Shown in pieces: positions 18,114 to 26,429 of a stretch of 61,196 nucleotides of DNA. This DNA comes from JBBDMW01 sp040878005 (lineage in GTDB: Bacteria; Chloroflexota; Dehalococcoidia; Lucifugimonadales; Lucifugimonadaceae), in the NCBI GenBank assembly GCA_040878005.1, contig JBBDMW010000052.1, positions 1 through 61,196 of the forward strand, read 5' to 3'. The notes under the pieces are model-generated. The model was not told where the DNA came from and did no database searches. It saw only the letters and a list, made by a program, of their open reading frames with translations. Within the stretch, counting starts at the first letter, position 1, and every line of letters begins with the position of its first letter. The position numbers were made by a program, and so were the translations under genes.

Positions 18114-18791
18114 TCAGGCAGCGCCGCCTGTAGCCGTTTTCTCGCTTTCTTCCTCCTGTTCCTCCTCCTCGAGTGCAACCCAGAGGCGCCCGAAAGCGGC
18201 AAGCTCGGCTTCGGTTGTCGCCTCAAACAACTGCGGCAATGGGTGAGTATCCAGCGTTAGGAAACGTTCGCGTCTGGTGTCCCACAGCGCAGGCTCCCAG
18301 CCCTGGGGCCACTTCGGAATGCCTCGCCGGCCTGCCAATTCCAACAGGCCAAGCAAGATTGAAGCAACTTCATCAGAGGGTGGCTGAGAAAGCAGCCAGA
18401 TCTTGGTTGCAAAACTACGACCGCCGATCCTGACGCCCACTTCAGGAGTCGCGCTGATCTTCACGTTTCCGCCTTCCCAACGCGCCGTTCTGACGTCGAA
18501 GTATTCTGCGTCCAGTTCCCTCCACTTGGACGTATAACGATCAGCAAGCTCGGAGAAAATGATCCGCTTCCTGGCGTCGTTTTGGCGAGCGGCAACTTCA
18601 CGCAGTTCATCCAGGCTGGCGCCGCGCCTGTGGATATCGCGCAAGGCATCGCGGAATCTCTTGTAAAAGTCTCGGGCCGGATGATAACCGCTCCTTCTTC
18701 GAAAATTGCCCAGGGTGCGAGCTCGCTGCGTCATGGGTGAGGTCATAAACCTCGCCAGTTCATTCATGGATATCGACGTGATAGGTGGCAT
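18114..18791 (-). CDS. hypothetical protein
   Basis: A 225-residue soluble protein, unrecognised. The N-terminal 60 residues are very basic (RARTLGNFRRRSGYHPARDF, DIHRRG), the middle has beta-like hydrophobic alternation (EGGNVKISATPEVGVRIGG), and the end is a run of Glu (ALEEEEQEEESEK). A basic helical start suggests nucleic-acid contact but this is only a guess. Starts at 18791, 18767 or 18746 are all possible; the last has GAGG close upstream. Confidence 0.6.
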   Translation of the reverse strand: MPPITSISMNELARFMTSPMTQRARTLGNFRRRSGYHPARDFYKRFRDALRDIHRRGASLDELREVAARQNDARKRIIFSELADRYTSKWRELDAEYFDVRTARWEGGNVKISATPEVGVRIGGRSFATKIWLLSQPPSDEVASILLGLLELAGRRGIPKWPQGWEPALWDTRRERFLTLDTHPLPQLFEATTEAELAAFGRLWVALEEEEQEEESEKTATGGAA

Positions 18792-19067
18792 GATCAGGAT
18801 GACCCGCTGTAAGGGCGTCTGAAACGATTCGAGTCTTTCACCCGCACTCGGAGGTGGGCAGAGGGTTAGGTTTCGCAGGCGTGTCTAATTAGTAGCGAAA
18901 AACGGCTTGCCGAGGTCCCCGCCGTCTTGCATCGACGTCACCGGAGGGCCACTACACCTCCAGTACAAACCACATTCGCGCAAAGAACAGTTTGGTGTTT
19001 CAGTTCGCATGCCTGTGCTGTAGAATAACAGTACGAATGTTCTTGATGACCCTGATACGGAGCGGAG

Positions 19068-19397
19068 ATGGAGAGAGCAATCGAAGCAACCCCTGGCACG
19101 CTAACCGACGATCAACTCCTTGTTGAGATCGTTGAAGCCCACAGGGTTTACCAAGGCGTCTGCGAGTGGAGAGGGCGGCTCCTGATGGAGTTGGGCGCCC
19201 GCCTGCGGATGTATGGGGTAAGGACACTGACATGTAGTAGAGGAGAAGCAGTGCTGGAAACTGAGGCCTACTACTACGCCCTGACCCAGGCGCAGGCTGA
19301 GCAACTTAAAAGTGGTGCAGACATTAACTATGTGCTGAATGCTGCCCGCACCGCGCCCAGGCAGTGGATACGGGTTAAGGAACGGAAAGAAGAGTGA
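19068..19397 (+). CDS. small hypothetical protein upstream of phage-like gene
   Basis: A 109-residue protein with GGAG six bases before the ATG. It is a charged, helical protein (LVEIVEAHRVYQGVCEWRG, ALTQAQAEQLKSGADINYV). The stop is one base before the start of the next gene, so the pair is translationally coupled. I do not recognise the family. The size and its partner suggest a small accessory protein of phage origin. Confidence 0.65.
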   Translation: MERAIEATPGTLTDDQLLVEIVEAHRVYQGVCEWRGRLLMELGARLRMYGVRTLTCSRGEAVLETEAYYYALTQAQAEQLKSGADINYVLNAARTAPRQWIRVKERKEE

Positions 19398-19398
19398 G

Positions 19399-20280
19399 AT
19401 GAGCAAGAGTGGAGTGGTGGAGGTGGTGAGGCCCGTCGAGTCATCCGCCGAAACTCAACGCCGGGACCTGACAAGCCCGGACGTGCGAACGGCGATTATG
19501 GATGAGCTGGCTTCACAGGTTTCTCTGATACAGGAGGCGATGGGCCGTGTACTGGAAAAGGGAGTCCACTATGGGACCATCCCCGGCACTTTTAAGCCGT
19601 CACTCTGGCAGCCGGGTGCTGAGGCCCTGTGCCAGATGTTCGGTTTTCAGACGGCGATGATTCGCACTGACCAGTATGAAGACTGGGAACACGGCATATT
19701 CAGCTACACGTACAAGTGTGAGTTGAGGGACAAGCGTGGAGAGCTGATTACCGTGCGGGAGGCAACCTGCTCAACTGAAGAAGTGAGGTACAAGTCAGCC
19801 CAGGGAAGTGGCCGGCCTGCGGCTGAGCTGCGCGAGACCATCATGCAGATGGCGCAGAAACGTGCGTACGTTTCTGCAGTCAAGGCCAGTGCGGCTGCAT
19901 CAGCCATATTCAGCATGGATGACGACATCGTGGCGCAGGACCGTCCTTCTGCGTCTTCCCAGGCCGGCTCCGAGTGGGGTGTATGCCCTGAACACGGCGT
20001 CCCTTTCTTCAAGACACGCAACATGCGCGGGCCGGCTCACAAGCCGGTGGACGGCGGATCATGGTGTGACTACGACGATGTCCTGGCGGTTGAGGCCAAG
20101 GCTGGCGTTGTTGCGCTGGATTCGTCGTTCGGCAAGAACAGGAAGGCCCGCAAGGAGTTCGTTGAGAAAGTGCTTCCAACAGCAAAAGACAAGCTGCCCC
20201 GTGATCTGACGCCTGAACAATGGCGGATGGTTACTACGGCCGCAGCGGAAGCACAGGCTCAGCCAGATCAAGACGCGTAG
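19399..20280 (+). CDS. phage-type protein with HYGTIPGT motif
   Basis: A 293-residue protein. The segment VLEKGVHYGTIPGTFKPSLW followed by QPGAEALCQMFGF is one I associate with phage and integrative-element proteins found beside recombination genes; its activity is not known to me. A later LRETIMQMAQKRAYVSAVKA helix is typical of the same proteins. Near residues 195-225 a Cys/His set (VCPEHGVPFF, RGPAHKP, SWCDYDD) may bind zinc, as in several phage proteins. The start ATG follows the previous stop by one base. A strong hairpin terminates the unit. No integrase, capsid or terminase genes are nearby. Confidence 0.65.
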   Translation: MSKSGVVEVVRPVESSAETQRRDLTSPDVRTAIMDELASQVSLIQEAMGRVLEKGVHYGTIPGTFKPSLWQPGAEALCQMFGFQTAMIRTDQYEDWEHGIFSYTYKCELRDKRGELITVREATCSTEEVRYKSAQGSGRPAAELRETIMQMAQKRAYVSAVKASAAASAIFSMDDDIVAQDRPSASSQAGSEWGVCPEHGVPFFKTRNMRGPAHKPVDGGSWCDYDDVLAVEAKAGVVALDSSFGKNRKARKEFVEKVLPTAKDKLPRDLTPEQWRMVTTAAAEAQAQPDQDA

Positions 20281-20291
20281 GCAACCGTCAC

Positions 20292-20337
20292 GGGATGTGC
20301 CGGTGGCAACGCTTAATAGCGACCACCAGCACATCCC
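20292..20337. terminator. hairpin between converging genes
   Basis: GGGATGTGC pairs with GCACATCCC, then after one C/A mismatch GGTGG pairs with CCACC, a 14-bp stem with a 16-base loop. It lies precisely between two converging stop codons (20280 and 20338), so it can end transcription from both sides. There is no U tract, so it may act with Rho or simply protect RNA 3' ends. Confidence 0.7.
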
Positions 20338-21858
20338 CTACCGCGTTCCGGCTGCGTCCAAAAGGTCCTCAACCTGACGGCAAGCGAGCGCCAGTGGCTC
20401 GTATGCCAGAGCTGTGCTGCGCAATTCGCCTGCTATTCGACCGCGTTGGGCCGACGGCATATCTACGGCAACGGACATCGCTTGTGCAGTACCGGCAATG
20501 TCCGTCGCTGCCACCGTCAAGGCGATGTCGCTGAATTTCTCCCATGGGCCAGCTCCTTCAGAGATGATCATCAACCCATCCCGGCGGTTCAAGACAGGCC
20601 CTTCCTTGGCTGACACGGCGTTGCCGTCTGCAGTTGGCGTGACTATGAGCGTGTCGTAACTCTTTAGAGCCGCCACCGCGGCCGGATAGTTATTCTCCAG
20701 CCTCAGTTGCACTGGCGCCCATCCGTCACGACCAAACTCCTGGTTGACTGCCATTGCCGCTTGCGTGATCTCTTCGGCGTAGCGACGGTACTGTGCCAGG
20801 TGGGGCGGGGCAGGAGCCAGCGACAGGACGTACCGCACGGTTCCTTTGATGTCAGGACGTTCTGCCAGTAACTCCCGGAACCCCTTGATTGACCGAACGA
20901 TATTTTTATTGGGTTCGGCGCGATCAACTCTGGCGAAGGTGTGAGTGATGCCCGGTTGCTCCAGTCCACGCACAAGTTCAGCCACCCTGGCGGAGCCACC
21001 AATCCTCTCAAGCGACTCTGGATTTATGGCGGACGGATAGACTTTGAGACGCACCAGACGACTGTCACAGGCAATTGAAAACTCTTTATTATCGGATTCG
21101 GCATCCGGGACGAACTCGTCAACACAATTCATAAATGAACGTCTGTCGCGTGCTGTTTGGAACCCAACGATGTCGTTCGACAGTAGGCCCCTGAATAACT
21201 GCCGTCGCCATTCAAAGGGCAGTGCCTCCCAGTGATCAGGGCCAGGCCATGGAACGTCAAGTACATGTTGCATCAGCGCATCTGGAAACCGATCGCGCAC
21301 CATCGCAGGCGCAAGGGATAGGTGATAATCACGGAACATGATCAATGGCGGCTGTTGCCTGTCAGCGAGTTCAGCCGAGATACCGTCGGCAAACAACTGA
21401 TTTACCGGAGCGAAGCCACGTTCCCACCCGTCGACAACAGACTGATCAATGGTGGGTGTATGAGTAAGGTTCCACATCCTGTGGTGCAGCAACCAGAGCA
21501 GCGGATTGCAGATCACGTTGTAGTAGCGATGAAACATGCGCCTGGGTGGAATAACGAATCTGGCCGTACAGCCATCGGGCAGACCACGTCCTTGTATGGA
21601 TGCATCGCCAACACGTTCCTGTTCCAGGCGGTCTCCTTCACCAGAGAATGCTGATACCCACTTTATGGGCAGCAGTCCAGTGAAAGGCGCAAGTGCACCG
21701 CTGGCAGCGCCGCCTTCAAATCGTGCGGAAAATCCTCTGCCCGGACCAGGCCTGAATGAAACGGGCCCACGATTGGCGGCGGCCACGATTGTCCAATGCG
21801 ATCCTAAATTTGCGCACAGGCTGGTGAGTGCCGCCTCGCTCTTGTTGGCCGCTTGCAA
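20338..21858 (-). CDS. GT20 family glycosyltransferase (trehalose-6-phosphate synthase-like)
   Basis: A 506-residue retaining glycosyltransferase of the GT20/OtsA family. Visible are IVAAANRGPVSF at the N-terminus, GGAASGALAP, the FRDYHLSLAP motif (HDYHL in OtsA), and KEGPVLNRRDGLMIISEGAG near the C-terminus, matching the OtsA EGMNLV region only loosely. The donor-site DRLDYTKGI of OtsA is replaced by DRAEPNKNIVRS. It may therefore make trehalose-6-phosphate or another glucosyl phosphate such as glucosylglycerol-phosphate. No OtsB-type phosphatase is next to it. The start is TTG with GGGAAAGA upstream. Confidence 0.75.
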   Translation of the reverse strand: MQAANKSEAALTSLCANLGSHWTIVAAANRGPVSFRPGPGRGFSARFEGGAASGALAPFTGLLPIKWVSAFSGEGDRLEQERVGDASIQGRGLPDGCTARFVIPPRRMFHRYYNVICNPLLWLLHHRMWNLTHTPTIDQSVVDGWERGFAPVNQLFADGISAELADRQQPPLIMFRDYHLSLAPAMVRDRFPDALMQHVLDVPWPGPDHWEALPFEWRRQLFRGLLSNDIVGFQTARDRRSFMNCVDEFVPDAESDNKEFSIACDSRLVRLKVYPSAINPESLERIGGSARVAELVRGLEQPGITHTFARVDRAEPNKNIVRSIKGFRELLAERPDIKGTVRYVLSLAPAPPHLAQYRRYAEEITQAAMAVNQEFGRDGWAPVQLRLENNYPAAVAALKSYDTLIVTPTADGNAVSAKEGPVLNRRDGLMIISEGAGPWEKFSDIALTVAATDIAGTAQAMSVAVDMPSAQRGRIAGELRSTALAYEPLALACRQVEDLLDAAGTR

Positions 21859-22150
21859 AATCTTTCCCGGTGCAATTTGTGGGCATGGTCACCGGCTCGC
21901 ATGATGATCAGCGGCAGGTGGGGTGACTTGCGATTCAAACACTACGGTTCGTCGCCGTCAATGTGGGAAGCGCTACAGGCCGCTGCTTTGACACTCACTC
22001 TCATGCAAATCTAAAATTCAATGTCGCACAAGTTTGACTCACCATATGCACCAAATTGCAACGGGGGCGCGTGCTTCGCTGTCGCTGAGCGAAGCGAAGA
22101 CCGCCCCCGTTGCACTAGAGGCATAACCAACGCCTTTACTTGGAGAGAAG
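21859..22150 (+). other. alaS leader and divergent intergenic region
   Basis: This 292-bp region separates the divergent GT20 and alaS genes. It contains no likely gene. Its main feature is the nested hairpin at 22057-22114, described separately. I could not place a convincing -35/-10 pair. Confidence 0.5.
22057..22114 (+). promoter_or_regulatory. nested hairpin in alaS leader
   Basis: The outer arms TGCAACGGGGGCG (22057-22069) and CGCCCCCGTTGCA (22102-22114) form a perfect 13-bp stem. Inside them GCTTCGCT (22073-22080) and AGCGAAGC (22088-22095) form a perfect 8-bp stem with a 7-base loop. The structure ends 36 bp before the alaS ATG and would lie in its 5' leader. There is no U-run, so it is not a plain terminator. 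I see no T-box antiterminator sequence (TGGNACC). Attenuation, autoregulation by AlaRS or RNA stabilisation are all possible. Confidence 0.65.
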
Positions 22151-25045
22151 ATGGCACGGCCCATAACAGCCGATGAGCTTCGTGAAACGTTCCTGCGGTT
22201 CTTCGAGGAGCGCGGCCACCTGCGCATGCCGTCGGCCTCACTGATACCCGCGGGCGATCCCACTCTCCTGCTGACCAACTCAGGCATGGCTCAGTTCAAG
22301 GCGTACTTTGCTGGTGAGGTGCAGCCTCCGCACGGACGCGTCACTACGGTGCAGAAGTGCTTCCGCACGACGGACATCGAAGAGGTTGGAGATGCGACCC
22401 ACTTGACCCTGTTCGAGATGCTGGGCAACTTCAGCTTTGGCGATTATTTCAAGAAGGAAGCCTGCGCGTGGGCACTCGAACTGATGCAAGACGTCCTGCA
22501 CTTCGAACCTGAGCGGCTTTATTTCACGATCTATGAGGATGATGACGAGGCTGAACAGATTTGGCTGAGCCTGGGAATACCGCCGGAGCGTATCTATCGT
22601 TTCGGTGATGAAGACAACTGGTGGGGGCCAGCAGGAGACGAAGGACCGTGCGGACCGAGCAGTGAGATTAATTATTACCGAGGTGATCTCGCGAAAGTGC
22701 CGGGCATTGATGACCCGGTCCGCAAATCCAGTTGGGGGCCCAACCTCCACAGCGATTTCGTTGAACTGTACAACCTGGTTTTCACACAGTTCTACCACCA
22801 CTCGGACGGGCGACGCACGGTCCTGCCCAATAAGAACATTGACACTGGCATGGGGCTGGAACGCACCGTGGCGGCTCTCCAGGGCGTCGCAAACGTCTAT
22901 GAAACCGATATTTTCAGGCCCTTGATTGCCAAGGCCGAGGCAATCTCCGGTAAGAAATGGGGAGACAGTCCGGAGATCAACCGGGCTCTCAGCGTCGTGG
23001 CGGAACATTCACGCTCCGCGTCGTTCCTGATAGGCGATGGTGTGGTTCCAGGCAATACCGGACGTGGGTATGTTCTGCGTCGGCTCGTCCGCCGTGGAAT
23101 GCTTTTCGGACGCTCCCTTGGCTTAAACTCCCCGTTCCTGTCCGATATGTCCCGCACCGTCACCGACGTCATGGGCCACGCCTATCCAGAACTGGTGAAC
23201 AACGGCCCGTTCATCCGGGAAGTGCTGGAACAAGAAGAAGAAAGCTTCTCCCGCACACTTGAGTTCGGCTCCATGGTCCTCGAAGGTATGACTGATTATC
23301 GGGCAAATTACCGCGAATCCCTGGACGCCATCGCGGCCGCTGTTGATCCCAGCGTTGCAGACAACCCGCGCCATTTGCTGGAAGTGCACGGATTCACGTA
23401 CCCACACGGTGATGAAGCCCACGCCATAGGCAGAAGAGCCGCGGCTGATGCCCTGGCAGATCTTGTCAAGGATGCAGCGACCGGCGCACGCGACGACATG
23501 GGGAGCCTCCGACGTTGGGCCGATGAAATATCCGGACGGGAAGCCTTCCTTTTGTACGACACGTACGGTTTTCCGTTTGAGGTCACACGAGAGCTGTTGG
23601 AAGAGAAGAGCCTCAAAGTCGACCAGGACGAATTTAGCCGGGAGATGGATGCCCAACGTGCCCGAGGCCGCGCCGCGGGAGCGAAGTTCGGCGGTGACAG
23701 TTCACAGCGCCGCGTCTACGAAGAGATTGGCATCGACGAGACAAAATTCCTCGGATACGAGACCACCACGGCAGATAGTGTCGTAGATGGCCTGATCAAG
23801 GCTGGGAGAGTCGTGGAGTCAGCATCCGAGGGTGACGAGGTGGAAATAATACTTAGAGAAACCCCGTTTTACGCCGAGCGTGGAGGGCAGATCGGCGATG
23901 CCGGTGTCATACGGAGCAAAGACTCACTGGTGGAGGTGATCAACACCAGGAGCCCATACGGCCATGTAAACGCCCACTACGGCACGGTACGGCAGGGCCA
24001 GATAAAGATTGGCGACGCTGTAACTGCGGAAGTGGATGCCGAGCGCCGGGAGCGCATCCGCCGCAATCACACGGCCACTCACCTCGTCCACGCAGCTTTA
24101 CGAGAAATCGTTGGGACTCACGTGCGCCAGGCGGGCTCATTGGTGGCCCCTGACCGGCTTCGATTCGACTTCACCCACATGAGCCCTCTGACCCCGGAAC
24201 AAATCAAGGCAGTGCAGGACCGCGTCAACGAGAAGATACGCGAAAACGTTGGTGTACAGGTGCACTGGACCACGTACGGCGAAGCCATCGAAGAAGGCGC
24301 GCTGGCATTCTTCGGCGACAAGTATGAGAACGAAGTCCGTACCATCAAGATAGATGCGCCGTGGAGCTACGAGTTGTGCGGTGGCACCCACATGGATCGC
24401 ACCGGTGGTATCGGGACCTTCGTAATTGTTTCCGAAACTGGCATAGGCTCAGGTATGCGCAGGCTGGAGGCCATCACGGGCAAAGGGACCGAAGAGGCGA
24501 TTTGGGAACGATTCGGTACTGTGGACAGGCTCTCATCGACCCTCCGCGCACCTCTGCCTGACCTGGAGACGCGGACAAAAACGGTGCTCACCGAATTGGA
24601 TGGCATGCGCCGAAAGGTGGCGGATCTCGAAGAAAAGCTGCTGCAGGCCAGCCTAGGCGGAGGTGACACCGGTGAATCTCAGTCGTTCTCCGTGGAGGTC
24701 GATGGAACCAATGCCCCCGTACAGGTGAACCGAGTTCCTGCCACCACAGCAGACGCCCTTAGACGGACAGGCGATCATCTAAGAAACCGCATCGGCAGCG
24801 GCATACTGGTGCTGGGCAGCGTCATTGAGGAGCGCCCTGTGGTGGTGGTTATGGTTACACAAGACCTGACCAAGAAAGGGTTTCACGCAGGCAACATCGC
24901 AAAGGGGCTGGCGTCCATAATGGGCGGCGGCGGTGGTGGGCGTCCGGATGTCGCCCAGGCTGGCGGGCGTGACGCTGCGAAGCTGGATGAAGCGCTGGCT
25001 TCCGTCGGTAAAGTAATAGAAGGCATCGTGGGAGCTCCGTCATAG
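22151..25045 (+). CDS. alaS: alanyl-tRNA synthetase
   Basis: A 964-residue class II synthetase, about 90 longer than usual. The catalytic core has TNSGMAQFK, KCFRTTDIEEVG, FEMLGNFSFGDYF and the class II arginine region GMGLERTVAALQ. The editing domain has HTATHLVHAAL near residue 643 and CGGTHMDRTGGIG near 743, which supply its zinc ligands. The C-terminal C-Ala region ends with GGGGGGRPDVAQAGG. The extra length is mainly a segment around residues 380-460 (starting DYRANYRESLDAIAAAVDP) placed just before the conserved LLYDTYGFPFEVT. GGAGAG precedes the ATG. The gene is 14 bp before ruvX. Confidence 0.97.
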   Translation: MARPITADELRETFLRFFEERGHLRMPSASLIPAGDPTLLLTNSGMAQFKAYFAGEVQPPHGRVTTVQKCFRTTDIEEVGDATHLTLFEMLGNFSFGDYFKKEACAWALELMQDVLHFEPERLYFTIYEDDDEAEQIWLSLGIPPERIYRFGDEDNWWGPAGDEGPCGPSSEINYYRGDLAKVPGIDDPVRKSSWGPNLHSDFVELYNLVFTQFYHHSDGRRTVLPNKNIDTGMGLERTVAALQGVANVYETDIFRPLIAKAEAISGKKWGDSPEINRALSVVAEHSRSASFLIGDGVVPGNTGRGYVLRRLVRRGMLFGRSLGLNSPFLSDMSRTVTDVMGHAYPELVNNGPFIREVLEQEEESFSRTLEFGSMVLEGMTDYRANYRESLDAIAAAVDPSVADNPRHLLEVHGFTYPHGDEAHAIGRRAAADALADLVKDAATGARDDMGSLRRWADEISGREAFLLYDTYGFPFEVTRELLEEKSLKVDQDEFSREMDAQRARGRAAGAKFGGDSSQRRVYEEIGIDETKFLGYETTTADSVVDGLIKAGRVVESASEGDEVEIILRETPFYAERGGQIGDAGVIRSKDSLVEVINTRSPYGHVNAHYGTVRQGQIKIGDAVTAEVDAERRERIRRNHTATHLVHAALREIVGTHVRQAGSLVAPDRLRFDFTHMSPLTPEQIKAVQDRVNEKIRENVGVQVHWTTYGEAIEEGALAFFGDKYENEVRTIKIDAPWSYELCGGTHMDRTGGIGTFVIVSETGIGSGMRRLEAITGKGTEEAIWERFGTVDRLSSTLRAPLPDLETRTKTVLTELDGMRRKVADLEEKLLQASLGGGDTGESQSFSVEVDGTNAPVQVNRVPATTADALRRTGDHLRNRIGSGILVLGSVIEERPVVVVMVTQDLTKKGFHAGNIAKGLASIMGGGGGGRPDVAQAGGRDAAKLDEALASVGKVIEGIVGAPS

Positions 25046-25059
25046 CGGAAGAACGAAGG

Positions 25060-25500
25060 TTGCTTGGACTCGACGTGGGGGAGGCACGAATTGGCCTCGC
25101 CGCGTCTGATCCGACCGGCACTCTTTGTACGCCGTTGGAAGCCCTGGTACGAACAAGTTTCGATGAAGATATCGCTCGCTTGAAGGCCTTGGCAGCGAAA
25201 CATGACGTTGCCTGCATCGTTGTCGGGCTGCCCGTATCGATGGACGGAAGCCGCGGCACACAGGCGAGATCGGTGCTGGCGTTCAGCAGGCACCTTCGCG
25301 ACGAAGTAGACGTTCCTGTCCATACTTGGGACGAGCGCCTTTCCACAGCAGAAGCTGAGGCGCGGTTGCGAGAAGCGGGGGTTCAACCCAGCCGTGACAA
25401 AGGCAGGGTAGACTCTACTGCCGCTGCGCTGATATTAGAATCGTACCTTGCAGCGCACCGGCAGACTGGGCGACGGCCAGTAAATCGGAGTAATGAATGA
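25060..25500 (+). CDS. ruvX: RuvX/YqgF Holliday junction resolvase-like nuclease
   Basis: A 146-residue RNase H-fold protein. Catalytic acids are D5 in LGLDVGEARIGLA, E in TWDERLSTAEAE and D in DSTAAALILESYL. The family also has VVGLPVSMDGSRG. YqgF family members are essential in many bacteria, linked to 16S rRNA 5'-end processing and to Holliday-junction-like substrates. The start is TTG with GGAAGA upstream, 14 bp after alaS; the alaS-ruvX linkage is common. The TGA stop overlaps the aroE ATG (ATGA), so the two genes are coupled. Confidence 0.92.
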   Translation: MLGLDVGEARIGLAASDPTGTLCTPLEALVRTSFDEDIARLKALAAKHDVACIVVGLPVSMDGSRGTQARSVLAFSRHLRDEVDVPVHTWDERLSTAEAEARLREAGVQPSRDKGRVDSTAAALILESYLAAHRQTGRRPVNRSNE

Positions 25501-26348
25501 CGAAAAGCATGGGCATCATCGGCTATCCGTTGGGACACACGCTATCGCCGTTGTTTCAGCAGGCAGGGCTCGACCACCTTGGCATCGATGCGATGTTCGA
25601 AGCGTGGCCCACGGCCCCGGAGGATCTCGCTGCCAAGGTCCAGTCTTTCAGGGATAAAGATTGTCTTGGCTCATGCGTAACCCTGCCTCACAAGCAAGCC
25701 GTGATGCCCATGATGGACGAGATAGATGGCACGGCAGAAGCCATCGGTGCAGTCAACTGGATCATAAATCGATCAGGCCGGTTGCATGGTTACAACACAG
25801 ACGCTCCAGGATTTCTTCGTGCGCTCCGGGAAAAGGCTGACTTCGATCCTGAGGGCGCCGATGCCCTTGTCTTTGGGGCGGGCGGCGCAGCGCGTGCCGT
25901 TGTCTATGCTCTTCGTACCGCGGGAGTAGCTCGCCTGACCATAGCAAACCGCAGCATCGACAAGGCGCAGTCCCTGGCGGCCGAAATGTCCGCAGGCAGG
26001 TTCAAGCCCAGGGCGATGGGTCTATCACGGAATGAGTTGGCTGACGCAGCGCCATTCGCCAACCTGTTGGTGAACACATCTTCCATGGGCATGGCCGGAG
26101 GACCGGCGCCATCCGTCTCTCCGATTGCCGCTGACATGATCTCAGCAGATGCCCTTGGGTATGACGCTGTCTATGCTCCGGCAGTCACTCCATTCCTTCG
26201 TGAGGTTGAACGTGCTGGCGGACGCACCGCTGGAGGGATCACGATGCTGATCTGCCAGGGAATCGAGGGCTTCGAGTTGTGTACTGGACAAGACGCGCCG
26301 GTGGATGTCATGTTCGCTGCCGTAGAGAACGCAACTAAATCGGTGTGA
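25497..26348 (+). CDS. aroE: shikimate dehydrogenase
   Basis: A 283-residue enzyme that reduces 3-dehydroshikimate to shikimate with NADPH. The substrate motif is GIIGYPLGHTLSP, the catalytic lysine is in VTLPHKQAVMP, and the GYNTDAPGF motif has the catalytic aspartate. The NADP site is VFGAGGAARAVVYAL followed by ANRS. The C-terminal GGITMLICQGIEGFELCTG is usual. ATG overlaps the ruvX stop by four bases and has GGAG six bases upstream. It is the first of four consecutive aromatic-pathway genes. Confidence 0.96.
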   Translation: MTKSMGIIGYPLGHTLSPLFQQAGLDHLGIDAMFEAWPTAPEDLAAKVQSFRDKDCLGSCVTLPHKQAVMPMMDEIDGTAEAIGAVNWIINRSGRLHGYNTDAPGFLRALREKADFDPEGADALVFGAGGAARAVVYALRTAGVARLTIANRSIDKAQSLAAEMSAGRFKPRAMGLSRNELADAAPFANLLVNTSSMGMAGGPAPSVSPIAADMISADALGYDAVYAPAVTPFLREVERAGGRTAGGITMLICQGIEGFELCTGQDAPVDVMFAAVENATKSV

Positions 26349-26429
26349 GCCCAAAGTTGCCTATAATCAAGCATCGCCAGGCTTGAGGCGTGTGCCTGCC
26401 AACCATCCCAGGGAACTCCCAAACACGAC

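Noticed and set aside
19000..19233. Minus-strand frame overlapping the phage-type unit
   Set aside because: It is the shadow of the plus-strand gene starting at 19068, which has a good ribosome site.
22057..22114. T-box riboswitch before alaS
   Set aside because: The hairpin lacks the TGGNACC antiterminator sequence and no specifier loop or terminator U tract is seen.
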